A DNA stretch of 64,000 nt from Cucumis sativus (taxonomy: Eukaryota; Streptophyta; Magnoliopsida; Cucurbitales; Cucurbitaceae), in NCBI RefSeq assembly GCF_000004075.3, contig NC_026661.2, positions 16,706,307 to 16,770,306 on the forward strand. Reading direction: 5' to 3'. The translations under genes were made by a program, and so were the position numbers. The notes beneath the pieces were generated by a model. The model saw nothing but the letters and a program-made list of their open reading frames with translations, searched no databases and was not told the origin of the DNA. Every line of letters starts with the position of its first letter. The stretch's first letter is position 1. Below are positions 1-11,600 of this stretch, one piece after another.

Positions 1-399
1 AAAATTGATACAATAAAAATGGTGTTTGTCCCAATTTGTTTTTGGTGGAATGAGTTATTATAACTCACTCAATGTTTGAGTTTCTCATCATAATAGTTAG
101 AAGTTTTCAATTCTTATACCATACACTTAGCCATCCTAAAATAATTTTAAAACATTGTTTGGCTATAATGTTTACTATTTTATAATAAACAACTCTCGTT
201 TTCATAATTTAGATTAAAATACTAAAACAATTTGAAAACACTGTTTGGCTATACTATTCACTATTTTATAATCACCATCTCTTATTTTTTATAACTTAGA
301 CTAAAATAGTTTGTACGTAACACAAACTATTATAACTATGACTTACAATCCATTAACTACAATAACTACGATTATAACAACAAACTCTAAATTTGTTTC
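1..399. repeat. AT-rich flank with an imperfect ~83-bp tandem duplication
   Basis: There is no gene here. A segment starting near 150 (a 'ttgtttggctata' core followed by 'ttcactattttataat'-like sequence) recurs near 233 with about 80 percent identity, so it is a two-copy diverged tandem repeat. A short palindrome ('gagttattataactc') lies near 51-65. The stretch ends where the LTR begins. Confidence 0.5.
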
Positions 400-2202
400 T
401 GTTGGGATTTATGTCATAAAACTCGTAGATTGTAAATATAATTCATTTACCGTTATTAATAAAGCGTTGTTATTGTAATACTTGTTATTGATTAAATTAT
501 TAGTTTTGTCTTAATAACCCAAATCTAATAAACTAACATCATAAACTGTTTAATGAGTTTTGAACCGTATGTAGAGACATACAAGAATCAATGTTCAAAA
601 TCAACTTAAAGAGTCTATAGTCTAGGAATAAGGCTGGGTACCTTATCCTGGTAACACTATTGATACGACTTACTTTGTATTTGATACAAACGCAATGATT
701 CATCGCGTTAGTGTAGTTAATATGCGAGTGGGGGTATCCTATGCAATGAGTTTGCATAAGACTTAACCGCGAAATAGTAACCACTAGATGTAACTCCGTT
801 AACTAGTTAGGTTTCTATTTAACTAGGATGACCTAGGTAACTTAGTCTTAATCTTGAGTGTGTTATGAACTCATGTTCACGAGGGATTGTCCTTTGATTT
901 GTACAGGTGAGAGTGGCCAGATCACCGACTCAATAAGCTTATCATTTTTGGGACAAGACCGAGTGGGGTGCTTGAAACATAATTACACAAGATCATGAAA
1001 TTCACTCTTTTCCTACTTTATGGTAAGTAGATGAGTGTTCCCTTAAATGGTGTCTTCAGGTCTTGAACAAAGGGCGCTACTGTCTCTATGACACGAGAGG
1101 GGTTTTTGTTTATTGGTAGGACCATAAACAAGTTGTTTATTGGAGGAGCACTGGTATTTAAGGATTAGAGGTAACCCAGAGGTAAAATGGTAAATTGACC
1201 CAGCTGATGTTATGAACACTCGAGAAGGACTAACTTACTATTATTGGTCTATATCAGTGGACACAAAAATATATCTACAGTGAGAAGAGTTCAGTTGTGA
1301 GTCTTTAGTGGAGTGTACACACAGTTAACAAATATTGATTAATGTGGTTAATGAGTTTAGCCAATTAATCTCAGATCGTTGTAGTTTCTGATATGTAGGT
1401 CCATTAGGTCCCCTTCCTAGCTCGTAAAGTGTAATGAGATTTATTTATATTGGTTGTAATTTGAAATTTTCAAATTTACTTTGGGAATTAGTTTAATGTA
1501 TAGTGATACATTATAATATAAAGTTTGTGAAACTTTATTATATAAATTAATTTTGAATCAATTTTGGATATGATTCAAAATTAATTTATGAGAGATAAAA
1601 TATTTGAATGAGTTCAAATACTAATTTAATATGAATTTATGAGAGAAGCTTATATTTGAATATGATTCAAATTTAATTTAAGTTAAATATAAGATATTTA
1701 ACTTAGCTATTAATTAATTGGAGAATTAATTAATAATTTAGTTTGATTTAATTAAATTTATAAAATAATATCGTTGAGATATTCATTCAAATAAGATTTG
1801 AATGAAATATTAATTAAATATAATTTAATTAATTATATTAATATAAATGTATAAGATATTAAGAATATTATGATTCTCTTATATTCCTTTTCCTATTCTA
1901 AGAAGGAAAGAGAGCTATAAACATATTGAAGAATACAGTTTTCTTTAACAAAATTTATTAAGAAAAAATTAATCTCACCCTACAGGATAGGAAGGTCTCC
2001 GAGTGGTGCCCAATTCGGTGATTTGTAGATTCAGAGATTGAAAGTAAGTTTTCTGTATCTTTTAATTTAAAAGCACACTTAGAGTTTATTTAGAATTATA
2101 ATTCTAAAATTTTGCTAATGTACCATTATTTTAATATTTTTAAATTAATTTGAGTAATGGTTTTTTAAATTCTTCTGCTATCATAGGGCTTTTATCCCTT
2201 CA
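400..2202 (+). mobile_element. LTR of an LTR retrotransposon (~1.8 kb), 5' LTR position
   Basis: The element starts TGTTGGGAT and ends ATCCCTTCA. These are near-perfect short inverted termini of the TG...CA type. It is followed after two bases by a canonical initiator-methionine tRNA primer-binding site. A related LTR in the same orientation lies at 25405 to about 27250, and colinear similarity runs through most of its length (for example 'gaaggactaacttac', 'gagtttagccaattaatctc'). No gag or pol sequence follows, so this is a 5' LTR with only a stub of internal region. The family (copia or gypsy) cannot be told without the polyprotein. Confidence 0.8.
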
Positions 2203-2204
2203 AT

Positions 2205-2217
2205 TGGTATCAGAGCC
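2205..2217 (+). other. Retrotransposon primer-binding site (initiator Met tRNA)
   Basis: TGGTATCAGAGCC, two bases after the LTR end, is the standard complement of the 3' end of plant initiator tRNA-Met used to prime minus-strand synthesis. It fixes the right-hand edge of the LTR and its + orientation. Confidence 0.9.
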
Positions 2218-3180
2218 ATCTCAAATTTTAATTGGAAATTTTAAAATTTGCATTGGTTTATGTGAGATTTATTTTTGCATCATGAATGTGGTTTGTAAGA
2301 TAGATGTTAATAGGACATTTTAATTTTATAATCGAGTATGTAAGTTTGTGTCCTTCGATGGGATTCACTTTATTTCAGTCTATTTTGCTATTTAATTTTA
2401 TTATCGTTTCAACACGTGAATTAGAAGATTAAAAAAATTAGTATATTTAATTTTAGGAAAAATTGTTTTCTATTTTATTTTATTTTGTTAGGCGAGAGTT
2501 CAAGATATAAAAATGGAAATTATTTTAAATAACAAAACTTCTTTAAATGTGTACGGATATATACCGTAATAGACTACTATTTGTATTTGTCATGATACAA
2601 ATAAACATAGATGATAATTTATCGTAATTCATTCTAGTATTTTGTTATATTTTATATTTTAACTCATTTTACTCTATTTTCTAAAAGAGAAGAAAATTAG
2701 TCTTTTTTAATTGACACAAATCATCTACTTTTTCATATATAACAAAACGAACTAAATTTTTATAAAATATCACAAATTATCTATAATAAATTGTAATAGA
2801 TCAAGGGTTCGTTTGGATTATCTTTAAAAAAAATGTTTATTTGAGAATACATTTTCTAAAAACATTTTTTTCTTTGTAAAAGTGAGTAAAATCTAAACAC
2901 TTACCTGTTTGGTTTAACCTATTTATAAACGTTGATATGCAAAAATGTACTGTTTGGTTTGTTAGATTACCGTAAAAAGTTATTAAACCTTGTGAATTAA
3001 TTTTGTAACGAAATACACATTTTAAATCTTTTTTCAAAAATATTTTTTAAATTGAATCGCAAGTTTTTATTATTATTATTGGTTAAATACATAAGTATAT
3101 GAAACTATTATGAATCTGAATGTGTTCACATTTTCCTATATTTGTAAAAGAAAGACATTGCCGTAAAGGACGAGTCGGAA
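2218..3180. other. Retrotransposon internal stub grading into AT-rich repeat DNA
   Basis: A few hundred bases after the primer-binding site may be untranslated leader of the retroelement. No gag-like reading frame is present. From about 2530 to 2800 the sequence carries the 'taacaaaa...tatcacaaattatctataataaattgtaatagatcaa' signature of a small inverted-repeat element that recurs elsewhere in this window (24.3, 36.4, 41.2, 43.1 kb). Confidence 0.4.
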
Positions 3181-3232
3181 CTCTTGTGAAGCTTGTGCGG
3201 TTCGTTCTTGAAGAGACCGGCGAGAGGCCAAA

Positions 3233-6200
3233 ATGTTGAGAACTCGATTGTTTTGGTTCAGTTTAGGATTCGCGACAACAGCTGCTTCCATTTCCCATTT
3301 CGTCTGGAGAGATCTATTGGCTTATCGATGTGCTCTTTCATCTGATGCAAGTTTTGTTTCCACCCTTCAATTTTTCGCCTACTTTCACTTTCCATGAAGG
3401 TTTTCTGATCCTTGATTTTTTCCCCTCTCTTGATACAGATGGAGCGGAGTTTTGATGCCCTGGAAGCTAGAATCTCGAATCTCGAGTCCGCTCGAAACCG
3501 GAATTCGGTTTCATCTGCTGAGGTATTTCTCTTATTGTGTTACTGATGGAGCTTGAAACGTAAATACAGAGCTGTTGGTTTTTATGTGCAATGTGTTTAT
3601 ATCTTTTGCTGATGCAAAATTGAGACGGAGAAAAGAGTCGGACTTTCAACCATGGTAAATTTATTTTATTTTTTGTTTAGAGGGTAAAATGTGACGTGCA
3701 AAATAAAGGGAAATCTGTAAACTGGTGTAGTTCTTGCAATACACTCCAGTGCTTAAGTTATAGACTGGAAAAGGGTAGAAGCTCTAGGATTTGAGAGTGA
3801 GACCTTACTCAAAGCTATAACGATCTAATTATTAATAGAAGACTTAGGTTATCCTCTATAGAGTTTCGAAGGTAATTCTTTATCTTCTCGAGTTGGGGCG
3901 TGGCGGATGCATTGGCCATTTTCCTAGGGCCAAGTTTGAGCACCTTCCTAAAGGCATATTTTGGTCCTGGCACGGTGTCATTGGGTTGGCTCACGCTCGC
4001 ATATGCCTCGTTAGGCATTTTGTTAGGCTCCGTCAAGCACATCACCTTGGGCCAATGGTCCTAGGGTGCTACTGTTGATAAGAATCACGTTAATGTCCTT
4101 GGCTCTGTTGCTTATGTTCTTGTTTTATGTCGATGGTACTCTTTGATTCAAAATCAACCATAACACTTTGTTCTAATTGTTTTTACGTGGATCAATTATT
4201 CTTAAAGCAGAAGAAAAATAAACCCTTTATTGATTTTATTAGAGATGAAGTAGAGCATATAAATAGCCAATTATTATAACTGTTTTAATAACAGAAATAT
4301 ACTAGTGTAACAACAATGATGCTGACTTAAAACTAACTGAGTTGGTTAACTCTAATATTCTTCAACAATTTTCACGAACTGAACTTTACCACATTTGGTT
4401 ATGCTTAACTCTGGGGATTTTAAATTTTGGGTAGGAAGTCACATATTTTTTGGGGTAAAAGTAACCACTTTCATTGAAAAAATAGGTAGGAAGTCACTAT
4501 GGTCTAGACCTATTCCCTTTAAAGTCTTTTGCTACGTGCATTAGTGCTGACATAGGTGAATCCGTGGTCTGATTATTAAGTATAATCACTGTCATTGAAA
4601 AAATAGGTAGGAAGTCACTATGGTCTAAACCTATTCCCTTTAAAGTCTCTTGCTACGTGCATTAGCGCTGACATTATTAGGTGAATCCGTGGTCTGATTA
4701 TTAAGTATACTCTGTGAAAGTCCATCAATTTTAGTAATGCAATTACTTTCATGAATATAAATGGGATAGCTAGGAAATATTTTGGTGACTGGATAAACTT
4801 GTATTGGTTGCAAACATGATTTGAAATATTTTGGTGACTGGATAAACTTGTATTGGTTGCAAACATGATTTGATGTCTTCCAAAATTGGGCAGAGATAGG
4901 ATCAGTAAATATCTATTTGTCTCTGCCTTCTTATTATAATATATCAGCTCTCTCTTTGGTAGTTTGTTAACGTTTATCATGGGAAAAACTGTAATTTCAA
5001 AATTTCAGAAGGATTTTAGACAATTTGAATAGCCAATAAAGCATGAATGTTGAGATTGATAACACTAAATCATTGAGGCAATGTTCCTTTATCTCCGTTA
5101 AATCCTTTTTAAACTATTGAGACCTACTTTTCAATTGCTGAAGGGTGTGCTATTGTTGATTAACGTTTCATGAATGTTAGTGAACTTTTTAAGAATCAAG
5201 TCAGATTTGGCTCAAAGTGGTTCCTAGAATATAACGGAGAAAGGAGGGCAAAATGAGTCTCTGTGGAATTAAGAGGGAAACAACCGTAATTGATGTTGAA
5301 CTACCGTCAAAGATCTCGCTCATTCATTGGCAGTGAAATGTCAAGATCTTTTTGCTTTGCTGGTGGTTAAGATGACGATTGTTTTCAATTAATAGCATGA
5401 GCACTCAGACGTGTTGGAATAATGTGGCTAGAAGAAAGTTAATCAATGTTGAATTTTATGAGCTTATTGAGCTATTAAAGTAAAGTTACTAAAAGAATAC
5501 ACACACGTTGGGTCTGGAAATTATGAGATACTGAGAAAATACGATAGTTACACCTTTTGTTTCTTTCTTGATGAAATCAAGGGTATACTTTTAAAATCAA
5601 ATCGATGACTACTTGGCTTGTACCAGCTTGGCAGCTTCCTTGTGGGAATCATGTGTTTTTGTGGGATTAAAACTAAGTGGGCGTACCGAGATTTTGAGCG
5701 TGTATATGATATTACTAGGTCCCAACTAATCAATGGAAGAAGGAGAAATATGCCTGGAGTTAGAAAACAGAAATCCTTTGTTGGCTACACACTACCACCA
5801 TTAGCTATACCAAGCCTTAACAAGGACTCTGTGGTTGAAATTCACATGACGAGGGATAAGTAGTGGTTTAATGCAGGATAACTGACCACTTTCAATTCAA
5901 ATTCCTACTAATCAAGTTAGACATAAGACCATCTACATGAAAAAATTGATGACGTATGGATATGGTGTTTTTTATTTGCTGGGGAGAGAGTTTTGACTTT
6001 TGATTGAAAAGGATTGTGTATCTCCTAGTTGAAGAATACTATGTGTTACTTTTTGGGTCATTGAATACTCAATTTTATTTTGAGCGAGATCCTAAAATTT
6101 ATGTTACTGATATTCTGTAAAGCATAGTCCACATATATATTCTCCTTCGTTATTCTTCATTCACATGCATTTTTTTGCAATATCTTTAGTCTTGCTTTTA

Positions 6201-6366
6201 TATAATTTAGTGTTGTGTTCCGATAAGGGGTTATTGCATTCTTTGCAAAGTCTTTGGTTGAATTTTTTCGCGATCAGTTTTGTTTCTGTTCCTCTAAGTA
6301 AGTCCGAGACAGACTAGTCTTTTTCTCACAGCATTTCCTCTTTCCATATGGCAGGCCAATGACTGA
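3233..6366 (+). CDS. Small conserved plant protein with one N-terminal hydrophobic segment and a short coiled-coil (unknown function)
   Basis: Exons: 3233-3346, 3439-3522 and probably 6355-6366. The start ATG follows a GC-rich 5' stretch. The predicted product is about 69 residues. It begins MLRTRLFWFSLGFATTAA, a hydrophobic segment like a signal anchor. A charged helix with heptad-like spacing follows (SFDALEARISNLES). The first intron must use a GC donor (GAT|GCAAGT), because the nearby GT donor breaks the frame within a few codons. For the end there are two options. Reading through after exon 2 gives a stop at 3544-3546. Splicing from GAG|GTATTT to a strong pyrimidine-rich acceptor at 6354 gives Ala-Asn-Asp-stop. 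The AATAAA at 6509-6514 favours the latter. It resembles short uncharacterised proteins found across eudicots. No function is known to me. Confidence 0.6.
3885..4075. repeat. GC-richer insert of dispersed-repeat character
   Basis: About 190 bp inside the large second intron of the small gene have clearly higher G+C than the surroundings. They carry internal near-palindromic 'gcct...aggc' words of the kind common in dispersed plant repeats. No coding similarity was recognised in the short open frames across it. Confidence 0.3.
4472..4710. repeat. Two-copy direct tandem repeat, period 121 bp
   Basis: The segment beginning 'cattgaaaaaataggtagg' at 4472 repeats at 4593 with only a few substitutions and one short insertion (near 4675). 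It lies in intron 2 of the small gene. Confidence 0.85.
4774..4871. repeat. Two-copy perfect tandem repeat, period 49 bp
   Basis: 'gaaatattttggtgactgg' starts at 4774 and again at 4823. The 49-bp unit is identical in both copies, which points to a recent duplication. Confidence 0.9.
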
Positions 6367-6508
6367 TTGTTGGTGGAGCTCGTTATTTAGGTATGAGTTG
6401 GCTTGAATTATAATTTAAATTCATAAACTGTTTCATGCTATGGTTGACAGTCAGATTTATTGCACAGAAGTAATGAGATTGTGATGCATCCTGAATTTTT
6501 TTTGAACT

Positions 6509-6514
6509 AATAAA
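6509..6514 (+). terminator. Poly(A) signal AATAAA, probable end of the small gene at 3.2-6.4 kb
   Basis: AATAAA lies about 145 bases after the proposed stop at 6364-6366, a normal 3'-UTR distance. It is the main support for placing the last exon at 6355. Confidence 0.45.
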
Positions 6515-7148
6515 TGAAGCTTGATTGTTTCTACTTGTAAAGTGTTAATAAACTTTTGGTTACATCAATAAGAAACGAGATATTTTGTTTGTTTGTTTTT
6601 TTTAAAGAAATTTTTGATAGATTTGATGGTTCCTTTATCAAGATATTTACTCAGAGTAGGGGAGTACAAGAACTTGTGTTTCACTTGTGAAAAAAAGCAA
6701 ATCAAGGGTGCCTCAACCCCTCCATGTCTTCCTTATTTTGTCTGATGAAATTAAGGACACAACACACAAAAAATACCTATAACTTTCTTGCATTTTTCTA
6801 GTGTGTGGCTAAGAAAAAAATCCTCTAGCCTCGTGTCTTTCCTGAAAGTGCTACAGTATGTTAGTTGCCTTGCATTTTAAGAAACACTAATCAGAACATT
6901 GACAATTCCAGCCTTCTAATTTGCTGAGTTCATGATTGTATGATTTCTAGTTGCAGAAATAATAGGATTACTGTATGGTTATTGGAAGGGGCATATTAGT
7001 AATTAGCTATAAGTTTGTTTGGGCTTTTAATTATAATAAATAGAGGGAGTGAGTTGGGAGCAAAGTGTGGATCATTTTGGTAAGATTTTCATGGTGGGAA
7101 TTTAGGGAGATGGATAGCCCTCTCGAAAGGCTATGTTATTGTAATTTC

Positions 7149-7538
7149 TTCATTGTTATTACAATATATATTTCTATAATTTAAGAGGTGTTTGACGCAC
7201 ATAGTGTAGTTGATAATAATTATTTGTGGAGTTAAAACATTTGTCTTTGGAACGTAGAGTAGAGTTGATAAGATCATAAAGTATGTGTTAGAGGTGAAAA
7301 GTAGAGTTGATTAGATCATAAAGTATGTGTTCAACGTATGTGTTCATTGTTATTACAATATATATTTCTATAATTTAAGAGGTGTTTGACGCACATAGTG
7401 TAGTTGATAATAATTATTTGTGGAGTTAAAACATTTGTCTTTGGAACGTAGAGTAGAGTTGATTAGATCATAAAGTATGTGTTAGAGGTGAAAAGTAGAG
7501 TTGATTAGATCATAAAGTATGTGTTCAACGTATGTGTT
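7149..7538. repeat. Near-identical two-copy tandem repeat, period 194 bp
   Basis: The segment beginning 'ttcattgttattacaatat' at 7149 restarts at 7343. The copies differ at about one base (gagttgataag versus gagttgattag). Each unit itself contains two copies of a ~31-base word ending 'gatcataaagtatgtgtt'. It lies in intergenic DNA between the small gene and the ribonuclease gene. Confidence 0.9.
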
Positions 7539-7539
7539 A

Positions 7540-8660
7540 ATAGTGCTGAGTTGAGTTGGAATGAGTTGATAATAACCAACACAACAACTAAGGGGTGTTT
7601 CAGATACATTTTTAAGTTTAATTTAAAATACAAGTCACTTTGAAAAAAAATTAAAGTGTTTGACAACCACTGTATTAAGCAGTTTTGCTCATAATGCAAT
7701 TGAAAGGGACTTGAGGTGATGGCAACTTTTAGTCCGTGAACTAAACAACCTCTTGGCCAAGTAGCCATTCTGGTCAACACATGCTTGAGTGCTCTTGTTG
7801 AAATTCTATCAGATTTATCCATGTATCATTTATCATCCACGTGCTTTGCAATTTGGTTTCGGGCTATTCCCATGATGGCAACCATTTGTTCAGTTTTTGC
7901 CTAACATTTTGTATTTTTTTCCTTCTCTCTTACCTATGTTCTCAGTTTAGCACACAGAAGGGAAGCAATCTCATGAGGTGTATTGTTGGTGGGATTTTGT
8001 ACCAATATTTATGCAGGAGGATGAAACCCCATGCAAAAGGTGTAACTCCCTTTATTTTATTTTCTTCTTTTTTTCCCTCAATAAAAATGGAGAATTTTGT
8101 ATAAAAAAAAGTGGACTTCAATTTTTACACAATTATCCTACTTGAATCCTTATTGGTTGTTGGAATTAAATCGTTAAAGACCGAGGATTGGGAACTTTCA
8201 TTGCATTTGTGTGGACGATGTCAGAGTAGAAACGTCAAATAAAGTGGTGTATTTATTTATTATAAGCATAATAAACATTGAAATCCTTTTAATGTTAGAC
8301 CTAAACTGGTTCTGTAGGGTGTAATACAATGAAGTTTAGATGTTTTCAGAATGAAATATTCAGATTCCAAAGAACTTTGGATGATCATCTTCTTCCATTC
8401 TCTTTAGAAAAATTGAGAAAAACTTTAACAAATTAAACCCAACAAGACAGACACTAATTGATCATACAAAATGCAATTGTAATAAACTGCATGGTTCAAG
8501 TGGTTAATCGAATAAAATGTTTTGAGTCTAAATTTTGCATGGTTTGTACAATTTTAGGGCCTTCCAAAAGGTAAAGTATTAGAAATATAATACATCACAG
8601 ATTTATACATATCCCAACAGACAAATAACATAACATTAACAAAGTATGTGTTATGTTCAA
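7540..8660. other. Intergenic spacer, no gene recognised
   Basis: AT-rich sequence with short open frames (for example 7841-8104, +) that lack recognisable motifs or gene context. The part nearest 8660 is probably the 3' UTR of the minus-strand ribonuclease gene. Confidence 0.5.
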
Positions 8661-8670
8661 AAGAGATTAA

Positions 8671-11600
8671 TTAAGCACTTAGATATTGCCTACTTGAATC
8701 AGCGAACTCGAAAATCCTGGCTTTGGGCTCATATGCTGGCAAGCTCACATATTTGGGACATGAAGATCTAGAAGAGATGATCCCATTCTGTGAGTGACTC
8801 TCAGCACAATCACGAGGCTGCAATAAAAGAAAACATTTGAGGAACTCCAAAGACATCCAATAAACATCATCTGTAACCCTAATCTTTCTATTTCGTTTAA
8901 GATGGATGAATTTTAAAAGGTAATGATCTAATGAAGAAAAATTCGATTCAAGGATTTATTAGACAATAGCACTTTTTGAAAGATCGAAAACCAAATGGAT
9001 ACATTCTAAAAGTTCAGAGACTAAACTAGTAATTTAACCTTGATACCAATACAATAACCATTAAGCATAAACATAGGAAAATGTTCAAAGTCCAGTTCAA
9101 TTTGGTTTGGAGGCTTTCATGCAGTTCTTTCAGTTAAGGAATTAAATTTGGAACCTAATTCACAAATGAAAGAACAAACCTTGAAGTCCTTGTAGAAACA
9201 TAAATAAAGTTCCTCCACTGCACCCTTTTTACATCCGAATGAAGGGGTGGCATGAAAAGCATTCTGAATTGCTGAAATGATTCCTCCCAGTGGATATTTC
9301 TCAGTATTTGAAGGTAAATATCCAGCATCATTCAGAACTTTCTGTGAGATAAGATGTTCATCAGTAACCAAACCGATTCCAAGGTAAACTAATATAATAA
9401 AGTAGTTTTAAAAACACTATCAAAAAAAGAAACAATGGGTAGAAGTATTTATAAGCTTTTGAAATATCAAACGGCCTAATTATTTCAATTTCCATAGATA
9501 TATCATATATTTCAGCAGTCGAATAATTAAATTTTAATCTCTTTGAGTTCAATAATGGAGTGACCTTTGGAATAGTATGAGCCTGAGGTTCCTAATTCAC
9601 GCGGCTATGACCCCATAGTTTATGTTCTTGCGTCCTATTAACCTAGAAAACCCCAAATACATATCTGATTGTTCTCAATTAATTAAATTATTCTCCGCAC
9701 TCTAGTATGCCATTAACCAAAAAACTGATATACAAAGGAAAGCTATCAGAAACATAACATTTATCAAATAAGAGAAATAAAACCAACAATAGCAAGCCAA
9801 AGTGGAACTAAACAGCAAGCAGCCTAGTCTGATCTACTGATTTTAGAGCCAATGTAGAAGGGTAGCATCATTCCAGAACTTACTGTGACATTATATTTGA
9901 AATAGACGTTGAGAGTAGTTAAAAAGTAGTTGTATTCATCATGAGCTACTGGATAAGAACAAGTTCCATGCTTCTCTGCGCGTCATAGAAATATGATATG
10001 AGAAGACCAAAGCATGGGAAGTACATTAAATATGCTTCGATTCTAACATTGACATCAAAACAATAATATGAGCATATCAAACTATTTCTTGTGTCTTAAA
10101 AATGTAGTAAGTTACCAAAAAGACACATTGTCAGACTCACATCCAATCAAGAACGAACTCTATGCAGTCATGCAGATAATGAAAGCCAACATCAAAGTTG
10201 AGAAGCATTGGCCCAAGGTATATGATAGAAAAATAAATTTTTGTATGGGATATCATTGTGCAATGCATAGAACACATATGGCCGTGATGTGAAAGCCTCT
10301 AGAAATAAATATTTGTTTATGGGATATCATTATGCAATGCATATAACATATATGGCCATGAAGTGAACACCCTTAGAAATGAATATACTAGTCCACTATT
10401 GTGACAAACTAATATTTTAGAGAGTGCAAAAGTGAAATCTAGAGAGCTGCCTTTAGCCAATCAGAAAAATTCAATAAAGGAAGTAAAGCTTTAACCTCAA
10501 TGCATTATAGAATTAAAAATTATAGTATCCGAGTGAGAGAAGCCAAGGATTATTACCCCACTATCAAATGCAGTAGCCAATTCAGTCATCACGGGAACAA
10601 GAAATGGGAGAAAAAAAGAACCATCAGTTAAAACATGGGTATCATCAGTGCAAATTTACACCAAATATGTCTTGTATAAGTGATAGTCACCTCATGAGCC
10701 CAAAATGATCCCTTCGAACCATGGCAAGTTGAAGGTGAACTACAACTAAGAGATGGCCAATATTTCTTCAGGGGATCAAGTAAGGTAAGAATCTGCAAAA
10801 GATTAAAAGATGCAGGATGTTACAAAAATGACTTATCAATTACAAGAACAAATTCAACAGAACAATGATCAATATAAAACCAACAGTAACATATGAAAAT
10901 CAGGCTGAAATTGTTTTGTTTTAGCTCTTCAACTTGCACTAATGCTTTACCATAAGATACATGGGTTTCTTGGTTCAAGCTTTTGAGGATAAGCCTAGCA
11001 TGGTTACACATATTTAAACATTCGAAGACATACGGCTACCTAGATCCAATTTTTGTACAGATTATATATCTTCGGATATCAACGGCCTAATTTTAATAAC
11101 AACGTACCTCCTTCTCATCAAAAATTTTTCCATTGCAACATGCAGGCCATGTTCCATCATTGTAATCAGGCCATAACCCATCTATCACACAAGCAAGAGA
11201 ATATAAATTTTGAGGTCTACATACATCAAACTATTTTAACTGATATCAGTACATGAGCATGCTCAACTTTATTTTATTCATCAAATATTGAATCATTTAC
11301 AGAAACGTCAATTTGATTATAGAGTTTTTCAAATATCGTGTTGTAGGGCATTGCACCATTAGAAAATTGTCTTCAGCTTCTTCAAAAATCACATGTTTAC
11401 TGCTTGTTTCACTCACTGTCAAATGTAATGTCATAAATTGAAAAATATTTTGAAAATGAGAATGATTGAGATGCATGAAGATATTAAAATCGTGTGTATT
11501 CTTAAAATGTATTGTTGTCGTATCTATATATCGCCATTCTGTGTCAGGTTGTTTGTGCTTCTTAGTTTGGAATTGTAAAAGCAACGCAATCGTATCTTCA

